DNA of 64,000 bases from JAPORK01 sp026710285. GTDB taxonomy: Bacteria > Pseudomonadota > Gammaproteobacteria > Pseudomonadales > Endozoicomonadaceae. The DNA lies in NCBI GenBank assembly GCA_965201045.1, contig OZ241746.1:806001-870000 (forward strand), given 5' to 3'. A model generated the notes under the pieces. The model searched no databases. It saw only the letters and a program-made list of their open reading frames with translations, and was not told the DNA's origin. The translations under genes were made by a program, and so were the position numbers. Of this stretch, positions 39,501 to 48,041 are shown piece after piece. Every line of letters begins with the position of its first letter. The stretch's first letter is position 1.

Positions 39501-42074
39501 CAATATAATGTATTAGGCTTACCTGTAGCCCAATCTCTGGATGGCAAATTGCAGTTACAACTTGATTATGATCCGGTAACCACACTGATTGCAGAAAAAA
39601 AAGGGATAACCGGTACAACAACTTTTATCTATAATGCTGATGGATTAATACGACAACTGATTCACTCAGGAAAAAATGGTTATACTGATTATAAATTAAG
39701 CTGGAAATATGATATAAACCGACGTCTTATTAATGTCACAGATATTACCGGTAATCAAACCCAGACAGTTTATGATAATCAGGGACGTGTAGAAAAAATG
39801 ATTTATCAGCCATTAAACAATAAAATAGAAACTGTAGCCTCTTCAGTCTATGATGATTTTTCTCGTCTTAAGACTTTGCATTACGGTAGTGGAATGGATC
39901 GTAATCTTCACTATGATGCTTTTGGTCATGTGTTGGAAATAACTGATACACTACATAATCGTCTTCTATATGATGAGTATTTTCACTATGATGCTAATGA
40001 TAATATTACAATGCTGATGCAGAAAACTGATCAGTATCAATATGCAAAATTGAGTTACCACTATGATGCGCTTAATAATTTAATTAATATGACTTGTAAA
40101 GGCTCTGAAGGATTGCCATTATGCCCAAGAGACACCTATTTTTCAGGTTCTGGTTTGACCCGCGCTCCCGTTATTACTCGCCAGGACTATAGTTTTACAC
40201 CGCTGAATCGCCTTGCCAGCATTCAGGAAACGTTACAGGATTCAGCAACCAGCAAAGCCATTAGCAAAAAACTAAATTACTATTACGCTGATCCTCAAGT
40301 TCCACTACGCATTCAACAAATAAGCACAACATGGAATCATGTTTCAACGGTTACACAGCATTTTGATTATGATGTAATGGGCAATATGATAAACGACGGA
40401 GAGAAAAACCATCTACTTTACAATGCTTTTAATCAGGTTACACAAGTGAACAAAAAAGATGGTCAGCATAGCTATTATAATTACGACAGTAGTGGTAAAA
40501 CAGTAAAAACAGTGAGTGCTGAGGGTGTCCGTTATCTGTTTTATCGGGGTAGTCAGTTAATTGGTGAAAAAATTAATTCTTCTGGGCAAAATACACATTT
40601 TATAGGCTATTTGGGTGTCGCTAAAACTATTGACAGCATTATTCAGACATACAATGAAACCAATTATAAAGGAGATGTAGTCGGTGTGCTCAATAAAGAG
40701 AGAAACTGTTCTGCACAATATAAATTAAATCAACGTAATATTTATAGTCCTTATGGTATGGTTTTTCATCAAACAAATAATTCACTGTCTCTGCCGCTGC
40801 ATCAAAAAACATTATACGGCTTTGATGGAGAGTTAACTGATCCTGCCACAGGTTGGCAGTTTTTAGGTAACGGACACCGAGCTTATAATCCAGGAATGCG
40901 CTATTTTGTTAGTGAAGATCCGGCAGGAAACGGATATGGCTTTGGTAGTAATAATCCGGTCATGAATAGTGACCCTTCAGGAAATATGTCCCGATGGCTG
41001 GGAACTACGCTCAAATGGATCGGAAATATTATGTCCTTTGGATTAAGTGCGCTGCATTCCAAATGGGCGAATATTGCCAGCGCAGTGATTATGACCGGTT
41101 TAACTGTGGTCTCTTTAGGTGCCACCGCTGCCAGCTGTGGTGGCGCTGCACTGGGTGCTGCCGTAGCAGGAGGTACTGCTATTTATGGCAGTGTTCCCGT
41201 TATCGCAGCTTTAGTTCCTTCTAATAAAGGACTTAATATGGCAGCTTCTGTTATAGGTCTTACGGAAATGGCAGCCACACTAGCTACCGCAGCAGTTGAT
41301 ATGGGGTTTTTTCTTTCTGAATCGCTTTGTTCACCTGTATATTCCGGTAATGTTGATCCTGACAAGGTTAATTTTCAGATGTTAGCGACATTTGCTCATA
41401 AACCTGACGGGACACCTCGCTTGATGCAGGTTGGAGAAGTTATTAAGCGTTTAAAGCAAAAAGCAGCTCTTTATATTATAGAACTTGATAACAAACCTGC
41501 GTTATTTTTTAATAAAATCGGTGAAGTTATTAACGTTTGGGCAATTTTGAAATCATGCGGTGACAATCCATTAATTGTATGTGATAGTGGTGCTTTATTA
41601 ATTGCGGCACAAAGGAATAAAAGCCCACTTTTTTTGTCAGATTTTCAAAATTTTCTCATCAAAAAATTCGGTTTTGTATTCGCTCATATTTGCAAGATAA
41701 AGGAAAGCGAAATAAAAGACAGAGCAGCTATATTTTTACATACTTTCAAGTCTGTTTTAAATGCATTAAGTAATGATGAAAAATATGTCGATACATCAGA
41801 AAAGCCTTTAACTTCATTTGAAGACGTATTAACCAAACCTTTTCAAACTGCTATTATGCAGCATATAAACCATATCTCTGTTGTTGAGAGAGCTGATAAA
41901 GATATATGGTATCTTTATGGTTTTGATTTTGATGGCTCTATAGCTAAAATGCAGGGTTCTCTTAGTAAACTGAAAACCTTATTTTCTGCCGCATGGAAGG
42001 AGCTTTCAGATGTTGAGAATCCACTGGAAATTTATGGCTATATACGACTACCTCAGGAAGATGCTACTTCCTGA
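36510..42074 (+). CDS. Rhs6: giant YD-repeat/Rhs protein with C-terminal Cys-His domain
   Basis: 1854 residues, the last of the array, starting 170 bp after Rhs5. The ATG is preceded by AGG in a leader homologous to that of Rhs2. The N-terminal leader is hydrophobic and the shell's first half is shared with Rhs5. The core is typical (FLGNGHRAYNP, SEDPAGNGYGFG, SDPSG). In the C-terminus Cys1691 (VCDSGALLIAAQ) and His1788 (INHISVV) remain, but the third position is Gly (LYGF) as opposed to Asp. The tail (YGYIRLPQEDATS) and the central insert (FGFVFAHICKIKE) differ from all others, so this is a separate C-terminal subtype. No immunity-like small gene follows; the next genes are the convergent serpins. 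Confidence 0.85.
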   Translation: MLLRCIKISYVNSFFYFLVTFLLVLFTHTVIFCSTGYTRTLSESVKKYASVPAFATQTEQQSDNILSSVSHYKKKKLLSHSLSESGNGSSLWSNAFNFKKTIDAQADPRTGILSAHIKVGGLLSNEGHGPDIDLEVNYNSGTTADPDELGYGWSWNITHFNPVTNQLTTSTGQNFYLEKNQGRWFPLYHKLQDIRIDGDKRNAFVITYANGLRETLNHDGYETKLQQQNGWSVYFSYVPGTHLLQSITDDKDHSIELHYKNDNVYVINKDALGEPVILIINQSKGEIRGISFQSPQHHIISGIYIRYTGHLITQINYPTGLTKRFYYDCKSAMKIPVPDNFSGYSLCVINKVSVDPGTNQPVMTMHYYYSEADHNKHNYLGFNSGLSLISKSVKDILFEAPLNYTYKTIADNGLVKEIRTYNKYHLLINDKKISVRTGKKLSDVQVFFCRMNDPDGCAHSSFESLPVYYSRPLKIVTRLWNDNATYPAISTETTSYDKYGRTNRYKDAYGRLTVTKYCPQQGDTACPPVPHGWLAGTLTESVTQYPASIKTAAVPPPVTMYNYYHKIPAYTGGGYTMVLDHQIIRAGQQYTAKKYHYHQNHDNPFLYGLLKQTIFTGSTDKASAINLVSKHYYYIKNANHHTKTTYTSVDLKSGKKRLSSSVTTSLFTNQTLQTADATGLNITHYHYDFMGRLIRTDRAVGTPFAVSAYYTYTISPALNQVLITSPNKLQQKTIFDGAGRILMHFNQAVAETGKPVSGRWFPIQRISYDQYGRVLAKHTYIIKRPDIAHEFTTTQNYDDSGRVIRIHLSDNREMITEYDDADRCVVHYEKSSTGKYSAISVVHANILYQPVMNLLLPAPMKPPLSAYNLCHWSVDTMKNQQIKVSVTSYDAFGRVVKITDPLGHIIKKSYDEFGAITDITDPKGDRLHNVYDLSGHRIQSWAYPVSGGHYLLSSAEYNNAGELLWSAGEDKRRSTFTYNKSGQLLKIINPAGHTISLQYNVLGLPVAQSLDGKLQLQLDYDPVTTLIAEKKGITGTTTFIYNADGLIRQLIHSGKNGYTDYKLSWKYDINRRLINVTDITGNQTQTVYDNQGRVEKMIYQPLNNKIETVASSVYDDFSRLKTLHYGSGMDRNLHYDAFGHVLEITDTLHNRLLYDEYFHYDANDNITMLMQKTDQYQYAKLSYHYDALNNLINMTCKGSEGLPLCPRDTYFSGSGLTRAPVITRQDYSFTPLNRLASIQETLQDSATSKAISKKLNYYYADPQVPLRIQQISTTWNHVSTVTQHFDYDVMGNMINDGEKNHLLYNAFNQVTQVNKKDGQHSYYNYDSSGKTVKTVSAEGVRYLFYRGSQLIGEKINSSGQNTHFIGYLGVAKTIDSIIQTYNETNYKGDVVGVLNKERNCSAQYKLNQRNIYSPYGMVFHQTNNSLSLPLHQKTLYGFDGELTDPATGWQFLGNGHRAYNPGMRYFVSEDPAGNGYGFGSNNPVMNSDPSGNMSRWLGTTLKWIGNIMSFGLSALHSKWANIASAVIMTGLTVVSLGATAASCGGAALGAAVAGGTAIYGSVPVIAALVPSNKGLNMAASVIGLTEMAATLATAAVDMGFFLSESLCSPVYSGNVDPDKVNFQMLATFAHKPDGTPRLMQVGEVIKRLKQKAALYIIELDNKPALFFNKIGEVINVWAILKSCGDNPLIVCDSGALLIAAQRNKSPLFLSDFQNFLIKKFGFVFAHICKIKESEIKDRAAIFLHTFKSVLNALSNDEKYVDTSEKPLTSFEDVLTKPFQTAIMQHINHISVVERADKDIWYLYGFDFDGSIAKMQGSLSKLKTLFSAAWKELSDVENPLEIYGYIRLPQEDATS
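36906..38559 (+). repeat. Near-identical 1654-bp tract shared with Rhs5 (Rhs6 copy)
   Basis: Partner of 31180-32833. The boundaries are defined by the first substitutions that break the match (GATATC/GATATT on the left, ACCCA/ACCCG on the right). Confidence 0.88.
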
Positions 42075-42420
42075 CTTTGATAAATTTTACCAATCAAGTT
42101 CTTCAGTTATATTGTCAACACAGACGCTTTGTTAGATCGTTCAAAAGTTATTAATCTGCCTTTTTTTATCTGTAGCATTTTCAACTGATAGATCTTGCTT
42201 AAATTCTGCCCTTTATTAATGAGCAGGGATAAAAATTTTATTTTTAAAATTTGCAGATTAAAACCACAGGTGTTTATAATTTGTTAAGCTTCATCTGTGT
42301 TCATGATTTGCTTACGGTTACAAAATACACCTGTGTATTTGGATTATTTCAATATGTATAGTGTTTAGTACATTTCTGAGATTAAACACTTATTATAAAT
42401 TTTATGATGACTTCCATAAG
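42075..42420. other. Convergent gap between Rhs6 and the serpin cluster
   Basis: About 350 bp of AT-rich DNA where plus-strand and minus-strand transcription meet. I find no open frame and no hairpin that I would call a terminator. Confidence 0.6.
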
Positions 42421-43554
42421 TTAATTTATATGCTTCTCAGGATCATATACTGTTCCCATAAATAAAATTTTGTCAGTTTCTGCATTGATGATCCAATATG
42501 CAAAAGGTTTATCTATTTTTATTTCCCTGTTCAGTGATATGCTTTTAAATACGAGCATTTTTGTATAAGCAGCAGCTTCTACACCTTTTTCATTTACTTG
42601 TATAAACACATCCTGTGAAGCTTCAAATCGATTCGCTGATTTAAAAAGGGGATTCAGGTCATGCTTTTGCTGAATATAAAAAACGGGAATGGTAAGAAAG
42701 GCATTTCGCTCCAGTTGTTGCGCACTTCTTGCAGCCTTTATACAATTTAGCGCAATTTTATCATTTAAAATTGCCTGCTCTGGTGTCGTCTTTGAACTGT
42801 CTTCTGGTACAGCAATGATAAACTTATATTTGCCCTTTGCCTCATTAACCGGAAGAGAGAATAAATTATATCCGTCAGTCTCTCCTGCTTTGATTCCTAT
42901 ATTATTGGTTGGATCAGTGACAAAACTATCAACTTCTTCTAGCATAGCTGTATTTTTTTTCCATATGAGAGCTCCCCCTTTTTCACAGGGGACACCCCAC
43001 TTACCTTTAAAATAAACTATGTTTGTCACTATAAAATCAAAATTATCGGTTTCCCTTATTACTCCTTCAAGTGCATTATCAGTTAATTTAGCTATTATCC
43101 TGTTTGCGTCTGCTACATCTCCTGCGTGTTTGAGGTTATGTGAGCTATCAAAGATATGTGGATTTCCTTTTGACTCTAATAAATCCTCGTCTTGTTGTGA
43201 CAGACTATCTCGAGAAAAAACAAAGTTTGCTTGTTTTAAAATTTTGTCATTATCATCCTTAAGTACATATCGATCAAAAGCATCCTGTAAAGCATCTGGT
43301 GTCCTTTCTACAGGAAATACTGGTGTTGGTATAACTGCTGCAAGCCTTTCAACAACATTTACTCCTTGTGGACAAAAAACAATATTTTTGTGATAGCTTT
43401 GTGTAATTTTAGCTAAATTATGAGAAGCTTTGGTTATTTGATATGAACTAATATCATCATTTTTATCCTCATCAGGTGGTGCAGCATTGCCTGTGAGTGA
43501 ATATAATGCAAAACAGATGACCGAAATATAAAGAAATTTATATATATACATCAT
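42421..43554 (-). CDS. Secreted serpin A (candidate P1 Lys)
   Basis: A 377-residue serine-protease inhibitor of the serpin fold, exported by a signal peptide (MMYIYKFLYISVICFALYSL, likely cut at GNA-APP). Serpin hallmarks are NIVYFKGKWGVPC (breach/shutter region), FIQVNEKGVEAAAYT (hinge of the reactive loop), KPFAYWI and ILFMGTVYDP (C-terminal strands). The small residues of the hinge (GVEAAA) predict a working inhibitor, not a non-inhibitory member. In the loop alignment of the four serpins, the candidate scissile bond is Lys337-Ser338, pointing to trypsin-like targets. A one-residue shift in P1 cannot be excluded. It is the last of four tandem genes; AAAGG precedes the start. Confidence 0.9.
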   Translation of the reverse strand: MMYIYKFLYISVICFALYSLTGNAAPPDEDKNDDISSYQITKASHNLAKITQSYHKNIVFCPQGVNVVERLAAVIPTPVFPVERTPDALQDAFDRYVLKDDNDKILKQANFVFSRDSLSQQDEDLLESKGNPHIFDSSHNLKHAGDVADANRIIAKLTDNALEGVIRETDNFDFIVTNIVYFKGKWGVPCEKGGALIWKKNTAMLEEVDSFVTDPTNNIGIKAGETDGYNLFSLPVNEAKGKYKFIIAVPEDSSKTTPEQAILNDKIALNCIKAARSAQQLERNAFLTIPVFYIQQKHDLNPLFKSANRFEASQDVFIQVNEKGVEAAAYTKMLVFKSISLNREIKIDKPFAYWIINAETDKILFMGTVYDPEKHIN

Positions 43555-43661
43555 AATGATTACCTTTATTATTATTTTAACGGTTAATATTTATACTGGT
43601 TAGTACATTGCAGAAATTCTGCACTTATTATCAATATTTATGATGATTTTCATAAATTTAT

Positions 43662-44804
43662 TTATACATATTGAGGATCATATACTGTTCCCATAAACAA
43701 AATTTTGTCAGTTTCTGTGTTGATAATCCAATATGCAAAAGGTTTGTTTATTTCTATTCTTTTATAATCCGGCAAGGATCTTTCCATGATCGATTGTGTA
43801 TAAGAAGCTGCTTCCACACCTTTTTCATTTACTTTTATAAACACATTCTGCGAAGTTTTAAAACGATATCCGTTCAGTTGAAAAAGGGGACTCAGATCAT
43901 AATTTTGTTTGATATGAAAAATGGGAATGACAAGATAAGTATACTTCATTAGTTGCTTACCATTTTTTGCACTGTTTATACAGTTTAACGCAATCTTATC
44001 ATTTGAAATTGCATGTCCTGGTGTTGTATTTGAATCTGATTTTGGCATAGCAATAATAAATTTATATTTGCCATCTGCCTTATTAATTGGAAGTGAAAAC
44101 AGATCATATCCATCAGTTTCTCCTGTTTTTATTCCTTTATTGTCGTTTGTATCAGTCATAAAACTATCAACCATCTTATCTTTTGCATTAATGACGGCTG
44201 AACTTTTTTTCCATAAGACATGACCCAATTTTTTACAGGGAACACCCCATTGACCCTTAAAATAAACTGCACTTGTCACTATAGAATCAAAGCCATCAGT
44301 TTCTTTTATTATTCCTTTAAGGGCATTATCAGTTAATTCAGCTATTATCCTGTTTGCTTCTGCTACATCTGCTGAGTGTTTGAGACTCTGTGAGCTCTCA
44401 AAGATATGTGGATTTCCTTTTGATTTCAATAAATCCGTGTATTGTTTTGACAGACTATCCTGATAAAAAACAAAGTTTGCTTGCTTTAAAATTTCGTCAT
44501 TATCATCCCCAAATACATACTGGTCAAAAGTGTCTTGCAAAGCATCTGGTACACTGTCAACGGGAAATAGCGGTGCTGGCATAGCTGATGCAAGACTCTC
44601 AACAACATTTACTCCTTGTGGACAAAAAATAATATTCTCATGAAAGTCAGGGGATGTTTTTACTAAATTCAGAGTGGATTTAGTAACCTGATAAATTCTT
44701 GCACTGTCTTTTTTATCTTCTTTTGGTGGTGCTGTATTGGCTGTAGTTACATATAATGCAAATACAATAAAAAAAATATAAAGAACTTTATATATATACG
44801 ACAT
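43662..44804 (-). CDS. Secreted serpin B (candidate P1 Arg)
   Basis: A 380-residue serpin taken from the Met that aligns with its neighbours (MSYIYKVLYIFFIV); an upstream in-frame ATG would add six residues. The signal peptide ends near ANTAPP. Hallmarks are SAVYFKGQWGVPC, FIKVNEKGVEAASYT, KPFAYWI and ILFMGTVYDP. The reactive loop carries MERSLP, giving Arg342-Ser343 as the aligned candidate scissile bond, the same pair as in antithrombin-like inhibitors of trypsin-type proteases. It is 107 bp from serpin A, and the two are clearly products of tandem duplication. The protein should act outside the cytoplasm. Confidence 0.9.
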   Translation of the reverse strand: MSYIYKVLYIFFIVFALYVTTANTAPPKEDKKDSARIYQVTKSTLNLVKTSPDFHENIIFCPQGVNVVESLASAMPAPLFPVDSVPDALQDTFDQYVFGDDNDEILKQANFVFYQDSLSKQYTDLLKSKGNPHIFESSQSLKHSADVAEANRIIAELTDNALKGIIKETDGFDSIVTSAVYFKGQWGVPCKKLGHVLWKKSSAVINAKDKMVDSFMTDTNDNKGIKTGETDGYDLFSLPINKADGKYKFIIAMPKSDSNTTPGHAISNDKIALNCINSAKNGKQLMKYTYLVIPIFHIKQNYDLSPLFQLNGYRFKTSQNVFIKVNEKGVEAASYTQSIMERSLPDYKRIEINKPFAYWIINTETDKILFMGTVYDPQYV

Positions 44805-44918
44805 AGTGACTTCTACTCTCATTTTTATAGTTGATATTTATATTGAATATGTAAAACAGCCATTTTCATACACTATCTGAATATTAGCCAGGTATAAAAA
44901 TTGTCAGATCATTTTAAT

Positions 44919-46022
44919 TTATTTGTGTTGAGGATCATACACTGTTCCTGTGAATAAAATCTTACCATTTGTGTCATTGATCACCCAAAATGCGAAAGGT
45001 TCATCAATTTTTACCTCTTCTGCGTATCTTGCACACTCTAATAAAATCATACTCGTACAAGCAGATGCTTCTACACCTTCTTGATTTACTTTTATAAATG
45101 CTTTCTGAGAGGCTTTAAAGGGAGAAGATGATTTGAACAGGTCGTTCAGTTTGTGTGTTTGTTCAATATGAAAATCAGGTATAATGAGAGTAATATTAAT
45201 CAGCTGTTTAGCAGATCTTGCAACTTCAATGCAGCTTATAGCAATCTCTTCATCTAAAATTGCCTGCTCTGGTTTTTTCCCAAAACTTTTCTCTGGTATG
45301 GCAATAATAAATTTATACTCACCGTCTGTCTTATTAATCGGAATTGAATACACATTATAACCATGAGTATTTCCGGCTTTAACCCCTTTATTATCATCTG
45401 TATCAATTTCAAAACCAGTCACTTTTGTTGATGATTGTGGGTCTTTTTTCCACATAAAGGGATCTGCTTTTTCACAATAAACACCCCATTTAGCTTTAAA
45501 ATAAACTACATTTGTAGCTATAAAAGCAAAATCGTCCTGTTCTTCATGTATTACTTTTTTAAGTGCAGCATTGGTTAGTTCAGATATTATTTCATTTGCT
45601 TTCAATACATCTTGTGGATAACTATTCTTGTCGTCAAAAAGATGTGGATGCCCTTTTTTCGTTAATAGCATCTTTTGATCTTCTGTCAGGGAATATTTTG
45701 AAAACACAAAATCTGCAGATTTTAAAACTTCGTCATCATCCCCAAACACATATCGGTCAAAGGCATCTTGTAAAGCATCTGGTGTTTTGTTAACAGGATA
45801 TACAGGTTTTGGTAAAGCTGATGAAAGCACTTCAATAGCATTTAACCCCTGTGGACAAAAAATAAAGTTTTTGGTAAAATCTGGTGCGATTTTAGCTACA
45901 TCTTCAGATGCTTTTTTTATTTGATATTTACTCACCTGATCAAGTGGTGCAGCATTACTTATGGCAGAGCATAATACAGCAAACATAACGATGAGATAAA
46001 AAAGTCTATACAAATACAACAT
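44919..46022 (-). CDS. Secreted serpin C (candidate P1 Glu, Glu-Cys bond)
   Basis: A 367-residue serpin with a signal peptide (MLYLYRLFYLIVMFAVLCSA, cut near SNA-AP). Hallmarks are NVVYFKAKWGVYC, FIKVNQEGVEASACT, EPFAFWV and ILFTGTVYDP. The aligned candidate scissile bond is Glu329-Cys330 (MILLECAR). The same Glu-Cys pair occurs at the bond of human SERPINB9 (PI-9), an inhibitor of granzyme B. This suggests Glu- or Asp-specific targets, but the match is two residues in a fast-evolving loop and could be coincidence. AAGGTAG precedes the start. The spacing to its neighbours is about 115 bp on each side. Confidence 0.9.
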   Translation of the reverse strand: MLYLYRLFYLIVMFAVLCSAISNAAPLDQVSKYQIKKASEDVAKIAPDFTKNFIFCPQGLNAIEVLSSALPKPVYPVNKTPDALQDAFDRYVFGDDDEVLKSADFVFSKYSLTEDQKMLLTKKGHPHLFDDKNSYPQDVLKANEIISELTNAALKKVIHEEQDDFAFIATNVVYFKAKWGVYCEKADPFMWKKDPQSSTKVTGFEIDTDDNKGVKAGNTHGYNVYSIPINKTDGEYKFIIAIPEKSFGKKPEQAILDEEIAISCIEVARSAKQLINITLIIPDFHIEQTHKLNDLFKSSSPFKASQKAFIKVNQEGVEASACTSMILLECARYAEEVKIDEPFAFWVINDTNGKILFTGTVYDPQHK

Positions 46023-46138
46023 AATAACTACCTTATTATTTTAATGAACAGTATTAATATTAATTATACAGAACAACAATCTTAGTACGATGCATAAATA
46101 TTGGCAAAGCATAAAAACAAATGCATCGCCTTATAAAC

Positions 46139-47251
46139 TCATTTATTATATTGGGGATGATATACTGTTCCTGTGAATAAAATTTTACTCTTTTTTTCAT
46201 CTATTACCCAAAATGCAAAAGGTTCATTGATTTCTATTACTTTCATGTCTTTGCCACCGTCCATTACAACCATCTCTGTATCAGCAAATGCTTCTACACC
46301 ATTTTTATTTACTTTTATAAATACTTGCTGAGAGATTTCAAAAGGAAATTGTGATACGAAAAGATCTTTCAGATTGTGTTCTTGTTCAATGTAAAAATCA
46401 GGAACCATGAGAACAGTATCATCATCCAGCTGTTGTGCAGTTTTTGCAGCCTCAATACAGCTCTCAGCAATCTTGCCGTCTAAAATTGCCTGCTCTGGCT
46501 TTTTCCCAAAACTCTTGTCTGGTATGGCAATAATAAATTTATACTTGCCTTCTGCCTCATTAACCGGGATTGAGTACACACTATAACCATGCGCCTTTCC
46601 AGCTTTAACTCCCTGATTATCATTTGCACCAACTTTAAAACTATCAACTTTTTTTGATGTGTTGGGGGCTGAGTTCCATATCATAGGAGGTGCTTCTTCA
46701 CAGGGAACACCCCATTTAGCTTTAAAATAAACTACATTTGTAACTATAAAAGCAAAATCAGCTTTTTCTTCATTTATTATATTTTTGAGTGCGGCATTAG
46801 TTAGCTCAGATATTATCTTGTTTGCTTCTGATACAGCCTGTGGATAACTACCTCTGTCATCAAAAATATGTGGATGTCCTTTTTCCTCTAAAAAGTGCTT
46901 GTAATTGTCTTGCAGAACATGTCTTGAAAAAATAAAATTTGCAGATCTTAAAACTTCATTATCATCATCCTTAAACACATATTGATCAAAGAGGTCTTTT
47001 AAAGGTTCTGGTGTTTTTTTAATCCAGGATACAGGATTTGGTAAAACTGATGAAATCGCTTCAACAGCATTTACCCCCTGTGGACAAAAAATAAAATTCT
47101 TTGCAAAATCTGGTGCGATTTTAGCTATATTTTCGGATGCTTTATTTATTTGATATAAACTTACCGGATCAGGAGGTTCAGCATTACTTATAGCAGAATG
47201 CAATACAGAGAATATAATCGTAAGATAAAAAAGCCTACACAAATACAGCAT
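46139..47251 (-). CDS. Secreted serpin D (candidate P1 Asp)
   Basis: A 370-residue serpin, the first gene of the tandem cluster in transcription order. The signal peptide MLYLCRLFYLTIIFSVLHSA is cut near SNA-EP. Hallmarks are NVVYFKAKWGVPC, FIKVNKNGVEAFADT, EPFAFWV and ILFTGTVYHP. The hinge has Phe at a position that is usually small, which may slow loop insertion. The aligned candidate scissile bond is Asp331-Gly332 (VVMDGG). An Asp P1 is the feature of caspase-directed serpins such as cowpox CrmA (LVAD). It is closest to serpin C by sequence. Whether the cluster is one transcript is unknown. Confidence 0.9.
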   Translation of the reverse strand: MLYLCRLFYLTIIFSVLHSAISNAEPPDPVSLYQINKASENIAKIAPDFAKNFIFCPQGVNAVEAISSVLPNPVSWIKKTPEPLKDLFDQYVFKDDDNEVLRSANFIFSRHVLQDNYKHFLEEKGHPHIFDDRGSYPQAVSEANKIISELTNAALKNIINEEKADFAFIVTNVVYFKAKWGVPCEEAPPMIWNSAPNTSKKVDSFKVGANDNQGVKAGKAHGYSVYSIPVNEAEGKYKFIIAIPDKSFGKKPEQAILDGKIAESCIEAAKTAQQLDDDTVLMVPDFYIEQEHNLKDLFVSQFPFEISQQVFIKVNKNGVEAFADTEMVVMDGGKDMKVIEINEPFAFWVIDEKKSKILFTGTVYHPQYNK

Positions 47252-48041
47252 GATAACTACCTTATTATTATTTTAACCATCAATATTTAAAGCAACTATG
47301 TAAAACAAGGATTCTTAATTAGTACATCATTATTTATAATACATAAAAAATTTATACATAGACTTATAAATATTCACAGACCAATTTTTTAAAAAAATAC
47401 TTTCCTGTTAATCAGTTTTTTAGAACAAGTATTTAACCCATAAACAGAACCAATCTTATAATTTTCGTAAACCTTATCAACAGAACTTAAATCAATAATA
47501 CATATCTGACTGACACAGGTATAGCATACTCAATATACTGAATATATACCTATTTAATCTAAACATATGATTTAACATCCTCCCCTCTCTAAAGGCTGTC
47601 TCTTAGTCACATTTTTCATATTCTTATTTTTATCCTGGCAGGTTGTTTGCTACTGAATATACGAGTTTTTTGGAATAAAACCGTGGGCTGATTCTGTCGA
47701 AGCCCAGAGGTTAAAAGCAGCCGCGTTTCGACAGGCTCAGCCCACGGCGTATTCAGTAAAGGTTGATATATTTAGCAAAAAATAAATCTGCGAATAAAAA
47801 TCAGAGCTTAAAAAAATGTGACCAAGAGACAGATCCTGAAGGACGAGGCTTTACGGCGTGCCTGGTAAAAAATCTGTTATTATACGTTGGAAGAATTATA
47901 TTTCCAGCATTACATGCTATGCGATATAAGCTTTCTGATATAAATGTTTTATGCCAGAAATATCCGCTCAGGTTTAATGCACCCTGAGCAGTTATCAGGC
48001 AAAATAAAGTTTTTTCAATCCAGGCTAAGCTCTGTATATTA
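47252..48041. other. Intergenic region between serpin D and the MFS gene
   Basis: About 790 bp. The first 320 bp upstream of serpin D are AT-rich and must hold the serpin promoter. A palindromic repeat occupies about 47574-47860. The remaining 180 bp have no clear feature. Two open frames crossing the repeat are not considered genes. Confidence 0.6.
47574..47860. repeat. CTGTCTCTT palindromic repeat, copy 1
   Basis: The inner terminal repeats are CTGTCTCTTAGTCACATTTTT (47596-47616, counted from CTG) and the reverse complement ending 47832. Weaker matching extends outward through CCTTCAGGA and CCTCG. Nested inside is a second palindrome: CCGTGGGCTGA...CTGTCGAA pairs with TTTCGACAG...CTCAGCCCACGG. 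The TTCGACAGGCTCAG motif is a widespread intergenic repeat type in gammaproteobacteria. No transposase is inside, so it is a non-autonomous element. Confidence 0.8.

Noticed and set aside
43019..43393. 124-codon open frame antisense to serpin A
   Set aside because: It mirrors the serpin coding strand and has no recognisable protein features; an ordinary shadow frame.
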